A DNA stretch of 64,000 nucleotides, from NCBI GenBank assembly GCA_947503525.1, contig CANNEA010000011.1:1-64000 (forward strand). Direction: 5' to 3'. The position numbers and the translations under genes were made by a program. This DNA comes from an uncultured Carboxylicivirga sp. GTDB lineage: Bacteria > Bacteroidota > Bacteroidia > Bacteroidales > Marinilabiliaceae. The notes under the pieces are model-generated. The model searched no databases. It had not been told where the DNA came from and saw only the letters and a list, made by a program, of their open reading frames with translations. Shown piece after piece: positions 51,987 to 61,682 of this stretch. Position 1 is the stretch's first letter. Each line of letters opens with the position of its first letter.

Positions 51987-52595
51987 CTAGGCCTCCTCGG
52001 TTATGCGTTCAACCAAATCTTTATTGAGTAAGGTAAACATAGCCTGTTTAACATCGCTATCGCTCAACACAAACTGAACTCCGCTATTATCGGTTGATTG
52101 AACCACAATTTTAGCTTCACTGTTAGCCAAAGGCTGTAAGCTTACTTCTTCTTTTAAACCTGCCTTAACTATAAAAGCTTGCATGCCTTTTAGAGTTTCG
52201 GCTGGAACCTCAACCTTTTTACTACCTTCAATCGAAGCTACTACCGCTTTTGTTAATTCTTCCAGATATTTCTCCTGAGTGAATAAACTTTCGCTTAAGT
52301 TTCCAAAAATCGATTCCATATATTTTAAAACCGCCACTTTTGTAGCTTCAAGCATATCGCGTGAAGCTTGTTTCATAGCTGTTTGTGCATTATTCTTAGC
52401 TTGCTCAGCTTTAGAATTAGCCTCTTCTATGATGGTGTTTTTTTGGGCTTCTGCTTCTGCAATAATGGCCTCGGCTTGCTTTTTAGCTTCTTCAATAATG
52501 CGCTGCTTTTCAGCCTCTCCAGCATCAATTCCTTGCTCTTTAAGCTTCGAAACAATCGTTTCCAGATTTTCTTTATTATCGTGCATTTCTTTCAT
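51987..52595 (-). CDS. atpE: V-type ATP synthase subunit E (peripheral stalk)
   Basis: The 202-residue protein has a long Ala/Glu/Lys-rich N-terminal coiled coil (about 15-100, AEKQRIIEEAKKQAEAIIAE and similar heptads) and a globular C-terminal domain (about 105-200) that caps the A3B3 head. The start could be MHDNKEN three codons later. It is separated by 21 bp from subunit B upstream and by 1 bp from the DUF2764 gene. Confidence 0.88.
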   Translation of the reverse strand: MKEMHDNKENLETIVSKLKEQGIDAGEAEKQRIIEEAKKQAEAIIAEAEAQKNTIIEEANSKAEQAKNNAQTAMKQASRDMLEATKVAVLKYMESIFGNLSESLFTQEKYLEELTKAVVASIEGSKKVEVPAETLKGMQAFIVKAGLKEEVSLQPLANSEAKIVVQSTDNSGVQFVLSDSDVKQAMFTLLNKDLVERITEEA

Positions 52596-52616
52596 TTTTT
52601 TAAAATAAACAACCGA

Positions 52617-53927
52617 TTAGTTCTTATCCCAGTATTCTTCAATCAGTTTTTTACTGAGCCCCGTTTCTGTAGGATCGAAATGGCGCTTAAGAATAGCCCA
52701 ACATTTATCAAGTGCTGCTTCAAGCTCAATTGGCTCACCAAATGGCTCTTCAACATTATCGATAAAGTCGGTACGGTAACGTAATAACTTTTGAGAGTAT
52801 GGATCATTCGCAGCTCCTACTTCCGCAGCTTCATGTGCCTTTTCTGCATCAGCCAGTAAGGACGCCATTGCTGTCATTATAGCACGGTGGTCGCTACGTG
52901 TTTTACCATTCACACCTTGTTTCAAACGCGATAGTGAACGGGCCAACTTCAATTTACCATTCTCTAAGAAAAACTGTCCTTCCGTAATATAACCAGTGTT
53001 ATCAGGTACAGGATCTTCTAATGATTCCAGCGTTGTTGCTCCAATAATCGTAATTGAACCTGCACCTTCTATATCAGCTGCAACCTCGTATCTTTTTGCT
53101 AACTCCGAATATAAGGATCCCGGATAACCTTGTAGCGAAGGAATCATATCCTGGTAGTTGGCAACGTTACGTAAGATGTTCGACCAGTTAGTCATATCAG
53201 TTAACAATACCAATACATCTTTTCCCTGATCACCAAATTCGCGAGCTACACTTAAAGCCACATCCGGTAACATTAAACCTTTAATCTGCGAATCACCAGC
53301 AAGGTGACTAAACATGATTGTTTTATCGATGTTTCCTGATTGAGAAAGTTGCTCTTTGAAGTAATGGTACTCATCAAACTTTAATCCAATACCAGCAAAG
53401 ATGATAACATCGGCCTGAGCTCCCTGAGCAATCTGAGATAACAGACGGTTATATGGTTCCGTTGGACCCGCAAAAATTGGAATCTTCTGCGATTTTACCA
53501 ATGTATTGAAAACATCAATCATCGGAATTCCTGTCCATAGTGCCTGCTTAGGTACGTTACGTACAGTTGGATTTAAGGTATCTAATCGAGTAGACACTTC
53601 CTTTTCGAAAATTACGTCTGGTCCACCATCAGATACTTCACCGGCACCATCAAAACTACGGCCCAACATTTTATTTGAGAAACCTGCTGTTAGTGGAATC
53701 TCATGCATGCGAATTTTGGTGCTGGTGCTTAAGCCTGTTGTTCCATTAAAAACCTGAAAACGAGTTGAGTCTTCTGTAATATTAATGGCTTTCGCAAAAG
53801 AAAGGCTTTGGTTGCTATCCGCTTCCAAGAGCTCTACCACATGGTTAAGCGCAACCCCAGGATTACCTTCAACCGAGATAAGAGCTTTACCAACTTCGCT
53901 TATTTTATTAATTTCTTTCCTTATCAT
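52617..53927 (-). CDS. atpB: V-type ATP synthase subunit B
   Basis: The 436-residue non-catalytic head subunit has the N-terminal barrel and a RecA-like core without a functional Walker A (KSQKIPIFAGPTEPYNRLLSQIA at that position). The typical segments GRSFDGAGEVSDGGP, FSHLAGDSQI and GYPGSLYSELAKRYE are clear. It overlaps the subunit A gene by 4 bp (ATGA). Length is as usual. Confidence 0.95.
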   Translation of the reverse strand: MIRKEINKISEVGKALISVEGNPGVALNHVVELLEADSNQSLSFAKAINITEDSTRFQVFNGTTGLSTSTKIRMHEIPLTAGFSNKMLGRSFDGAGEVSDGGPDVIFEKEVSTRLDTLNPTVRNVPKQALWTGIPMIDVFNTLVKSQKIPIFAGPTEPYNRLLSQIAQGAQADVIIFAGIGLKFDEYHYFKEQLSQSGNIDKTIMFSHLAGDSQIKGLMLPDVALSVAREFGDQGKDVLVLLTDMTNWSNILRNVANYQDMIPSLQGYPGSLYSELAKRYEVAADIEGAGSITIIGATTLESLEDPVPDNTGYITEGQFFLENGKLKLARSLSRLKQGVNGKTRSDHRAIMTAMASLLADAEKAHEAAEVGAANDPYSQKLLRYRTDFIDNVEEPFGEPIELEAALDKCWAILKRHFDPTETGLSKKLIEEYWDKN

Positions 53928-55699
53928 ACGGCGTATTCCTCCTGTAAAATAAATTTATCCACTGCTTTAGGTAGATTAGTAACTTCCTCCTCAGATTTTG
54001 CTGAGTAATTCCACTCTCTCCACCACTGGCGTAATCCATCAAACTTCTGTTTGATTAACTCTTTAATTTGTTCATCGTCCATGTCTCCTTGCTGGAAATC
54101 GATGGAACTATCTATTAAATTCTGAACAGCCTGATTAATTACTTGTAAGCGATCCGGACGTGTACATGCATCCACCTTATCGAAAGCATCTTGTTGCATC
54201 ACACAGAAATCAATAGTTAAACCTTTTTGAAACTGAACATAATTCGAAACAGGTACTTTCTTTAATCCAATGGTACTAATGGTTTGATCAATGTCGTTAG
54301 CATCATTTAAAGTTTGAATCATCTTTCTACGGTCTTTCCATGATACAAAACCATCGTAAACTGAAGTAGTATATACCAAAGGATCAATGGCCGGGTATTT
54401 CTTAGCATCGGCACGATCCTGAGATAAGCCCCAGAAACCTCCAGTAGCATCCATGGTTGCCTGGGTTACAGGCTCCTGGAAGTTACCACCTGCAGGTGAT
54501 ACTGTTCCAATAAAAGTTAATGAACCACCAGTTCCTAAATCTTCACCGGCACGCTGGTACATCCCTTTAATCTGATCCGGAATATCCATCGGGAATGCTT
54601 CCGGTCCAGGAATATCACCCTGACGACCACTACGCTCGCGCAATGCCTGTGCCCAACGTGATGTTGAATCGGCTAAAAGCACTACTTTTTTACCTTGATA
54701 ACGATAGTACTCGCCTACTGTTAATGCAATAAATACCGAAGCTTCACGAGCCGCAACAGGCATAGAACTGGTATTTCCGAAAATGCACATACGATTCATT
54801 AAAGACTCACCTGTAGTAGGATCTTCCAACTCAGCAAATTCTTTAAAAACCTCAACTGCCTCACCAGCACGCTCACCACAAGCAGCCATGATCATAATGT
54901 CAGCTACTGCATATTTACATAGTGAATGCTGAAGTACAGTTTTTCCTGCACCAAAAGGCCCAGGATTACCTACTGTTCCACCATAACCTACAGGAGCCAA
55001 TAGATCAATAACACGCGTACCCGTTGAAATAGCATGACTAGGTATAGCACGATCTACAAATGGAATAGGAGATTTTACTGGCTGACGGAAAGCTAACTGT
55101 AATTCGTGCTTTTTGTTTTGCTCATCAACCACAATAGCAACTTGCTGAATAATGTTTACCGAACTCTTTTCGATAATACTTTCCACTTTACAAGTTCCGA
55201 AACTAAAAGGCACTAAGATCTTATGATCGACCTTACCTTCCGGTACGTTTCCGATAACATCACCACCTGAAACCGTATCTCCAACTTTTACACTTGGAGT
55301 AAAGTCCCATAATACCTCTTCATCCAAGGCTGGGGCATTCATACCAGGTTTAAGATATGGATCTTCTTCACTTAGTTTATACAATGGATTTTGTAAACCA
55401 TCCCATACACTAGTTAAAAGACCCGGACCTAACAATACGGATAAAGGGGTACCTTTAAATACCACTTCATCACCAATCATGGCTCCTGTTAAGTCTTCAA
55501 AAACCTGCATCTCTACAATACCGGCATCGGCATTTTTAGGATCAGGCTGAATCTGCAGAACCTCCGCTTGGAGGAATTTTCCATCGACGGAAATCTCAGC
55601 AGTTTCCCCCATTATCACATCATCAAAGAATCGGGCTTTCACCAACGAGTCTTGGATGGAAATAAGGTTTCCTGTCCTCTTTTTGTTGATATCGTTCAT
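53924..55699 (-). CDS. atpA: V-type ATP synthase catalytic subunit A
   Basis: The 591-residue subunit has an N-terminal barrel, a bulge domain (about 110-200), a nucleotide-binding core with Walker A GPFGAGKT (residues 247-254), CGERAGEAVEVFKEFAEL with the catalytic Glu, Walker B VVLLADSTSRWAQALRE, and a C-terminal helical domain. It hydrolyses or makes ATP in the cytosolic head. Ala replaces the usual Ser in the P-loop (GPFGSGKT). It is the first gene of the operon A-B-E-DUF2764-D-I-K. Confidence 0.96.
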   Translation of the reverse strand: MNDINKKRTGNLISIQDSLVKARFFDDVIMGETAEISVDGKFLQAEVLQIQPDPKNADAGIVEMQVFEDLTGAMIGDEVVFKGTPLSVLLGPGLLTSVWDGLQNPLYKLSEEDPYLKPGMNAPALDEEVLWDFTPSVKVGDTVSGGDVIGNVPEGKVDHKILVPFSFGTCKVESIIEKSSVNIIQQVAIVVDEQNKKHELQLAFRQPVKSPIPFVDRAIPSHAISTGTRVIDLLAPVGYGGTVGNPGPFGAGKTVLQHSLCKYAVADIMIMAACGERAGEAVEVFKEFAELEDPTTGESLMNRMCIFGNTSSMPVAAREASVFIALTVGEYYRYQGKKVVLLADSTSRWAQALRERSGRQGDIPGPEAFPMDIPDQIKGMYQRAGEDLGTGGSLTFIGTVSPAGGNFQEPVTQATMDATGGFWGLSQDRADAKKYPAIDPLVYTTSVYDGFVSWKDRRKMIQTLNDANDIDQTISTIGLKKVPVSNYVQFQKGLTIDFCVMQQDAFDKVDACTRPDRLQVINQAVQNLIDSSIDFQQGDMDDEQIKELIKQKFDGLRQWWREWNYSAKSEEEVTNLPKAVDKFILQEEYAV

Positions 55700-55904
55700 A
55701 ATTTATACTTTAAAGCAGCTGGTCTTCTCCAGCCGACTACCCATTACATTGTATAGTATTCTATTTTTAAACTCACAAATAACTCAATTTATAAAAAATG
55801 TCTTATCGCATTTTTCTCGGCACTTCATCTAGATAATAGGACCAATTGATTAATTAGTTCCTTTTAAGGATTTCAAATATAGATTTTTGTGGGCAATTCT
55901 TCAA
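55700..55904 (-). promoter_or_regulatory. V-ATPase operon promoter and about 170-nt leader
   Basis: On the minus strand TTG (55904-55902), a 20-bp spacer and TATATTTG (55881-55874) give a good promoter with a start near 55868. The leader to the subunit A ATG is about 168 nt and contains a small hairpin near the start codon (GCTGG/CCAGC, about 55718-55734). No known riboswitch is recognised. The rest of the gap up to 56056 shows no other feature. Confidence 0.6.
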
Positions 55905-56056
55905 TAAAAACAAATGCAATCTTGCAACTATTACACCTATGTGTTATGAAAAGTGAAAGTATGGTTTTCCTTGAACTATTGAAAACTAAAGTTTATTGAA
56001 GCAGGTCTATTTAGGATTAAAACAGAATTTTTAACGATTGAAGTCTATAAATGCAA

Positions 56057-56078
56057 AAACCCCGCCGAGGCGGGGTTT
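56057..56078 (-). terminator. Terminator of the Cys/Met-metabolism enzyme gene
   Basis: AAACCCCGCC (56057-56066) and GGCGGGGTTT (56069-56078) make a 10-bp GC-rich stem with a 2-nt centre; Ts follow on the minus strand. It lies 40 bp past the stop. Confidence 0.92.
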
Positions 56079-56117
56079 AGCAAAACATTAACCATAAAAA
56101 CCAAATTCAAGCCATTC

Positions 56118-57392
56118 TTAACAAACGGCCGAACTATTCGCCTTCTTAACCACTTCAAAGGCGTTTGCTATCTGATCTATCAAATCCTGCGGATTTTCTA
56201 GTCCAATACTTAATCTAACTAAAGATGGTGAAATACCTAACTTCAACCTATCTTCAGGAGACACATCAACATGTGTCATAGTTGCCGGGTGCTCAGCTAA
56301 ACTTTCCGTTGAACCCAAACTCACCGCTAATTTAAACAATTTGAGGTTATTCAAAAACAAAAATGCTTCTTTCTCACCTCCAACAATATCAAAAGCTATC
56401 ATTGATCCGGCTGATAAACACTGACGGTCAAAAATATCTTTTAACTCTGACCCTTCTTCAAGAAACCCAAGATAGTGCATTTTCTGCACCATAGGGTGAT
56501 TCTTTATATATTCAGCTACCACTTTAGCACTCTTTGCCTGAGCCTCCATTCTAATTTTAACCGTTTCCAAACTTCGTTGTAACAACCAACTTGAATTCGG
56601 GTCTAATTGGCTACCAAAAAATGTACGCATGCCTTTAATCTGCCCGATTAATTCGGCAGATCCAGTGCAAGCTCCAGCTATAACATCACTATGGCCGCCA
56701 ATATATTTTGTTGCAGAGTAAACTACCAGGTCAGCACCAAATTCCATTGGATGCTGGAATACCGGACCTAAAAAAGTATTATCCACTGCAAATACACACT
56801 TCTTCTCTTTTGTACTGAAATATTTCGACACACGAGATGCCATTTCAATATCAATTAAAGAATTGGTAGGATTACCAGGTGTTTCTACATAAATCATTGA
56901 TGGCTTTTTGCCCGGATAGGCTTTTTCAACACGATCAATAATGACATCCTCATTTTCACCTTTCACAAAGCCAACAACTCCAATATTAAATTGAGGCAAT
57001 ACGTGATGGATAAAATGATCTGTTCCACCATATACGGGAGAGGAAAACAATAAGACATCACCTGGCTTAACAAAAGTTAGTATAGAAGTAGATATCGCTG
57101 CCATTCCACTTGAAAAGAAAGCACCAGCCTCAGCTTCATCCCAGGCAGCTAAACGCTTTTCCAGTATGTTCATATTAGGATGATCTAAACGAGAATAAAT
57201 CATACCCATTTCTTCGCCTTCTTCTTTCTCACGTAAACCATAAGCTAACTCAAAAAAGGCTTTTCCTTCCTCACAGTTATTGAAAACAAATGTTGACGTT
57301 TGGTATATAGGGCATTTAGCAGCACCTTGATGCTCGTGAGCATCATATCCCAATGTCATCATCAAACTTTCCGGTTTCATATCATTCTTCAT
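56118..57392 (-). CDS. Cys/Met-metabolism PLP enzyme, methionine gamma-lyase-like
   Basis: The 424-residue fold-type I PLP enzyme has YSRLDHPN (phosphate-contact Tyr/Arg), FFSSGMAAI, PVYGGTDHFIHHVL, the PLP-stacking VETPGNPTN and AVDNTF, and the Schiff-base Lys in YSATKYIGGHSD. It belongs with methionine gamma-lyases and cystathionine gamma-lyases/synthases. The Cys that marks classical methionine gamma-lyases (after LYG) is Gly here, so substrate preference is uncertain. An Lrp-type regulator is divergently encoded 129 bp away, as for mdeR-mdeA in Pseudomonas, which favours a catabolic lyase. Confidence 0.85.
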   Translation of the reverse strand: MKNDMKPESLMMTLGYDAHEHQGAAKCPIYQTSTFVFNNCEEGKAFFELAYGLREKEEGEEMGMIYSRLDHPNMNILEKRLAAWDEAEAGAFFSSGMAAISTSILTFVKPGDVLLFSSPVYGGTDHFIHHVLPQFNIGVVGFVKGENEDVIIDRVEKAYPGKKPSMIYVETPGNPTNSLIDIEMASRVSKYFSTKEKKCVFAVDNTFLGPVFQHPMEFGADLVVYSATKYIGGHSDVIAGACTGSAELIGQIKGMRTFFGSQLDPNSSWLLQRSLETVKIRMEAQAKSAKVVAEYIKNHPMVQKMHYLGFLEEGSELKDIFDRQCLSAGSMIAFDIVGGEKEAFLFLNNLKLFKLAVSLGSTESLAEHPATMTHVDVSPEDRLKLGISPSLVRLSIGLENPQDLIDQIANAFEVVKKANSSAVC

Positions 57393-57412
57393 AGCGACTT
57401 ACTATTTTTTAA

Positions 57413-57420
57413 CAAATTTA
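57413..57420 (-). promoter_or_regulatory. -7 element (TAAATTTG) of the lyase gene in divergent region
   Basis: TAAATTTG on the minus strand matches TANNTTTG 21 bp before the lyase start. No clear -33 box is seen. The 129-bp gap to the Lrp gene is extremely AT-rich, fitting a bendable Lrp-binding region. Confidence 0.4.
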
Positions 57421-57521
57421 CATATACCCAGTCTTATTTACCACACTTAGTATCTACAACGGTATATTTTACTATATTTACATTTATTAATAGTTCTATA
57501 TTCTTTTTGAAATTACTATTT

Positions 57522-58010
57522 ATGGCGACTAAAGAAAAAAATACTAAAACACAGCTTGACGCTACGGACAGAAAGCTATTGAAACTGCTTCAACAAAATG
57601 CTAAAATGACTACCAAGCAGCTGGCTCATCACCTCAACCTGACTGTGACTCCGGTTTTTGAGCGTATAAAAAGATTAGAAAAAACAGGTGTCATTGAAAA
57701 GTATGTGGCCATTATCAATAAAGAAAAAGTGGGAAAAGAACTAGTGGCCTTTTGTAATGTGTCTCTTAAAGAGCATTCTCATGATATAATTCGTGATTTT
57801 GAAGCGAGCATAAGCCAAATGACAGAAGTATTGGAATGTCATCATATTGCCGGGATGTTTGATTACACCTTAAAAGTCATTACTGAAAACATGGAAACCT
57901 ATCATCATTTTATCTATAATAAACTGGCATCGGTTAACCATGTTGGGAATGTACAAAGCTCATTTGTAATGAGAGAAATTAAATCAGGCACAGAAATACA
58001 TTTGGATTAA
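57522..58010 (+). CDS. Lrp/AsnC-family transcriptional regulator
   Basis: The start at MATKEKNTKTQLD (57522) is chosen; the frame is open from 57300 but that part overlaps the divergent lyase gene and encodes non-Lrp sequence. The 162-residue protein has an N-terminal winged HTH (LDATDRKLLKLLQQNAKMT, LAHHLNLTVTPVFERIKRLEKTGVI) and a C-terminal RAM ligand-binding domain (about 75-160, VLECHHIAGMFDYTLKV). It likely controls the divergent PLP lyase gene in response to an amino acid. Its stop is 5 bp from the end of the convergent kinase gene. Confidence 0.92.
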   Translation: MATKEKNTKTQLDATDRKLLKLLQQNAKMTTKQLAHHLNLTVTPVFERIKRLEKTGVIEKYVAIINKEKVGKELVAFCNVSLKEHSHDIIRDFEASISQMTEVLECHHIAGMFDYTLKVITENMETYHHFIYNKLASVNHVGNVQSSFVMREIKSGTEIHLD

Positions 58011-58015
58011 GGAGA

Positions 58016-61000
58016 TTAACTTTCGAGCAAAGGTAACTGGAAGAAAAAATATGACCCTTCGCCTTCTTTAGAAGATAAACCAATAGATCCATCTAATAAT
58101 TCAACTAGATTTTTTGTGATCGTCAAACCGAGTCCGTTTCCTCTGTATAGGTTTCTTGTATCATTTTTCACTTTTAAAAAGCGCTCGAAGATTTTTCTCT
58201 GGTGCGCTTCATCAATTCCAATACCTGTATCCTCAACATAAAAGCGAACGTAACCATCAACAACAGAATATCCCACTTTTACATATCCTTCATTGGTAAA
58301 CTTAAGCGCATTACTTACCAGATTATTGAGTATTTGTCTCAACCTAAAGGAGTCAGTATAAATTGAAACATCACCCTCAGGGATATCCAATAATAATTTT
58401 AACCTATCCTTTTCCACCAAATATTTAGAGGTGGTAAAATTAGCATACACCTGATTAACTATATTATTAACCGAAACGATAGATAAGGCAGTTTTAATCT
58501 GTCCCGATTCAATCATTGAGATATCGATAATGTCATTAAGGAGATTTAATAACTCATCCCCATTAGATTTAATCATCTGAGCAAACTCAACCCGCTCCAA
58601 GGGATTAAAGGAAGAATCCAGCAACAATTCAGAAAAACCAATTATCGCATTCATTGGTGTCCTAATCTCATGACTCATATTCGATAAAAAGGCAGATTTC
58701 AGGTGATCCGATTCTTCGGCTGCAACCTTAGCCTTTTCAAGTTCATAGGTACGTTCTTTAACCTTTGTTTCCAACGAATGGGTAAACTCCTCGAGTTGTG
58801 CCTTTTGTCGTGATATCTCATCCCTTTGTTTATGAGCAATATTTCGTTGCACTTCAATCTCCCGGGTTCTTTTCTCAATGGTTGCTGCTAAATTAATCTT
58901 ATCAAGTCGCAAACGTCGAATTCGATATTTCACTAACAGATATCCCATTGAAATCATTGCGATTAGCAAGAGGATGATAAACCAAACTTCACGCCAAATT
59001 GGTGGATTAACTGTAATGTTAATTTTTTTGGCATTATCACATAATACACCATCCGAATTTGTCGATCGTACTTCCAGATCGTAACTACCCGGGCTTAAAT
59101 CTATGAACGTTAAAGTTTTTTGGTTTTTCAATGGAACCCATTGTACCGTATTTGGTAACATTCGGTAGAAATACTCAACCTTATCGGGATTATCAAAATC
59201 CAGGGCAGCAAATTCCAAATTAAAAAATCGTTCTTGATGATTAAGCTTTAGACTATTCGCCGTTATAATAGACCTTATAATTACTACATCATTCCAGCTG
59301 GCAGTATCTCTTACTGAGATTTCATTTCCGTACAATTGAAGTCCGGTAAAATATATTGGAGGCTCAAATGAAGATGCATTTAAACTATCTGGATGAAATA
59401 TATTAAATCCATTAATACCGCCTAATATTAATCGTCCATCTTCAAGTTGCAATGATGCAGGATTAAACTCATGACCTTGTACCCCATCATTAAAATCAAA
59501 ATTTGTTATTTCATCGGTTAATAAATCAATTGAGCTTATCCCATTATTAGTTGAAAGCCATAATTTGTTTTTATACTCATGAGCCGTATAAACATAATGA
59601 CTTCTTAGCCCTTCCTCCTCGCCATAATGCTTAATTACTTTGAGATCTCTCGACAGCAAATCAACACCCTGACCTGTACTCACCCACACATTGCCATCTA
59701 AAGCATCGTTTACCATGCTGACCGAATTAGATGCAATGGATTGTGCATCATCAGACTCGTGCAATATCATTGTGAAGTTATCGCTTTCATAGTCGTATTG
59801 ATTTAAACCTTCATCAGTACTCACCCAGAACTCTCCAATGCTATCGCAATATAAATCCCAAATCATTGGGCTACTTAAATCACCAATATCTTCATAGGCT
59901 TTATAACGGATAAATTTATCATCCTCTTCATCATATCTGCAAAGACCATTATTGGTACCAACCCAAAGTCGACCCATTGAATCTAGTTCACATGCAAAGA
60001 CTTCATTACTAGGCAAACTAAATTGATTTCCAATGTCGTTTTTATATACTTTTGAAAGAGTTGTAATAATATTATATTTGATCAAGCCCGATGAAGTACC
60101 AATTAAAAGATTCCCATCATCAAGATATTTCAAATACCAAACCATAAGATCTTTACCGTTCTTCAAGGGGTCAATAGACTCGAAAACATTTGTGGTAGGA
60201 TTCCATTTTGAAAGTCCAATCATTGTGCCTAGCCATACATTCCCTGAGTCATCCTTTTCAATAGCATATACCGATCGTCCATTTAAAGAGTTTTTATTTG
60301 GTACGCTATAATAATGCTCAAAAAAGTTAGGTTTAAGTGGCATATTTATAACACCACGGGACTGAGTGCCAATCCATAAATGGTTTTGTTCATCTCTATA
60401 TAGAGAGGTAATGAATTTATCCGGTAAAGAATGTTTATCAAATTCATTACTTATGAAGTCTTCAATCTCTCCATTTGGCAACAGGTGTATTAAACCATTT
60501 CTTTCTGTACCAATCCAATAGTCGTTATTTATTCCTTTTTCAATTGCCGTAACTACATAATTCTTTAAAATACATTCTCCTAAGTGTCCATCTCGTTCAT
60601 TAAATCGAAACAAGCCATTACTTGTACCCAGTAATAATTCATCCTGACCTGAATCGCTTATACAATGAACAATGTTAGCACTGATATCCTGTACAGTACT
60701 TTCCAATTGATAATTTTGATGCTGACCACCATTCGTATTTATTTTGATTAGACCATAACCATATGTTCCAACCCAAACATTACCATTTTCTGAGATATGA
60801 AGTTTTGTTGGTGTAGCTTCGTATATTTCCTCTTGTTCGGCATGATAAGTCTGATAATTCCGGAATTCTTCTGTATCCGGATCAAATACACTAACTCCAT
60901 ATGAATTGGCAATCCAAAGCAATCCATCATCAGCAACTTTTAAATCATACACATAGCTTGATAGTATTGCATTACCTATTGTATCGTAATTAAAATGTTT

Positions 61001-61381
61001 AAAGGTTTCTTTCTGAGGATTAAATACACTTAAACCACCGCCTCCTGTTGCAAAATACAGTTGATCCCGTTCTACATCTTCAGCAATTTCAAATATCAAT
61101 CCATTTAAAAGCGTATGTTTACTGTCATCTGCCGCATTGAAAACAGTCATTTTTGAACCATCATAGCGATTTAGTCCGTCGCCGGTTCCTAACCAAACAA
61201 ATCCTCTGTGATCCTTATGAATTGAAAATACTGAATTCTGTGACAATCCGTTTTCGACCGACACTTGGTTGTAGGTAAAACGCCTGAGCTGAGCAGAAAT
61301 ATTATTGCATAGCAAAGCACTAACAACTAGTGCCAATGTAAAACTTTGATACCTATTTTCTATTTTTCTTATTATCAGCAA
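58016..61381 (-). CDS. Periplasmic-propeller sensor histidine kinase (HTCS-like, no receiver or AraC part)
   Basis: The 1121-residue protein has a signal peptide, about 14 regulator-propeller repeats in two seven-bladed propellers (about 40-690, repeated VWLGTxxGLxRY units), a Y_Y_Y domain (about 715-790), a transmembrane helix (about 796-817), a coiled coil, HisKA with phosphoacceptor in SHEIRTPMNAIIGF, and HATPase_c (NNLVSNALKF, VEDTGIGI, GNGLGLTITKN). It ends there (LPLLES). Classical hybrid two-component sensors continue into a receiver and AraC-type HTH, so this one must signal to a separate regulator. The ligand is probably a glycan; a GH92 mannosidase gene lies just upstream. Confidence 0.9.
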   Translation of the reverse strand: MLIIRKIENRYQSFTLALVVSALLCNNISAQLRRFTYNQVSVENGLSQNSVFSIHKDHRGFVWLGTGDGLNRYDGSKMTVFNAADDSKHTLLNGLIFEIAEDVERDQLYFATGGGGLSVFNPQKETFKHFNYDTIGNAILSSYVYDLKVADDGLLWIANSYGVSVFDPDTEEFRNYQTYHAEQEEIYEATPTKLHISENGNVWVGTYGYGLIKINTNGGQHQNYQLESTVQDISANIVHCISDSGQDELLLGTSNGLFRFNERDGHLGECILKNYVVTAIEKGINNDYWIGTERNGLIHLLPNGEIEDFISNEFDKHSLPDKFITSLYRDEQNHLWIGTQSRGVINMPLKPNFFEHYYSVPNKNSLNGRSVYAIEKDDSGNVWLGTMIGLSKWNPTTNVFESIDPLKNGKDLMVWYLKYLDDGNLLIGTSSGLIKYNIITTLSKVYKNDIGNQFSLPSNEVFACELDSMGRLWVGTNNGLCRYDEEDDKFIRYKAYEDIGDLSSPMIWDLYCDSIGEFWVSTDEGLNQYDYESDNFTMILHESDDAQSIASNSVSMVNDALDGNVWVSTGQGVDLLSRDLKVIKHYGEEEGLRSHYVYTAHEYKNKLWLSTNNGISSIDLLTDEITNFDFNDGVQGHEFNPASLQLEDGRLILGGINGFNIFHPDSLNASSFEPPIYFTGLQLYGNEISVRDTASWNDVVIIRSIITANSLKLNHQERFFNLEFAALDFDNPDKVEYFYRMLPNTVQWVPLKNQKTLTFIDLSPGSYDLEVRSTNSDGVLCDNAKKINITVNPPIWREVWFIILLLIAMISMGYLLVKYRIRRLRLDKINLAATIEKRTREIEVQRNIAHKQRDEISRQKAQLEEFTHSLETKVKERTYELEKAKVAAEESDHLKSAFLSNMSHEIRTPMNAIIGFSELLLDSSFNPLERVEFAQMIKSNGDELLNLLNDIIDISMIESGQIKTALSIVSVNNIVNQVYANFTTSKYLVEKDRLKLLLDIPEGDVSIYTDSFRLRQILNNLVSNALKFTNEGYVKVGYSVVDGYVRFYVEDTGIGIDEAHQRKIFERFLKVKNDTRNLYRGNGLGLTITKNLVELLDGSIGLSSKEGEGSYFFFQLPLLES

Positions 61382-61655
61382 ATCTGTGAAAAAAGATATT
61401 GTACGAGGTTTAGATAAAAAAGATATGTGCTATGCTTCTTAATCACCCTGCGAAAATAACTAACGCCCAGAATGTCACCAAGTATATGATTATATTTTTT
61501 TCTTCGTTCAATTAAACCAGGTTCAATTCCCATTGTATCAAAATAGCTACATCCAGCTATTGATGGCAGTTGGACCTTATTAGCCAGTAATAAAAACGGT
61601 ATGCTTTAAAGGAAATTAATTTGAATTCTTAGAAATTCGTTCCATCATAAATGAA

Positions 61656-61680
61656 AAAAGGGATCCTTAAGATCCCTTTT
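61656..61680 (-). terminator. Terminator of the GH92 gene
   Basis: AAAAGGGATC (61656-61665) and GATCCCTTTT (61671-61680) form a 10-bp perfect stem with a 5-nt loop, directly abutting the GH92 stop. The rest of the 300-bp gap to the kinase gene (61382-61655) holds no ORF or structure I can support. Confidence 0.9.
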
Positions 61681-61682
61681 TA

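Noticed and set aside
52368-52784. 138-codon plus-strand frame opposite subunits E and B
   Set aside because: Antisense shadow of the well-supported V-ATPase genes; Phe/Ser/Leu-rich composition mirrors the coiled-coil codons.
57300-57521. Upstream extension of the Lrp regulator frame
   Set aside because: It overlaps the divergent lyase gene and encodes no Lrp sequence; MATKEKN at 57522 matches the family start.
61505-61545. tRNA T-loop-like string GGTTCAATTCC
   Set aside because: The flanking bases do not form the 5-bp T stem, and no anticodon or acceptor arms can be found nearby.
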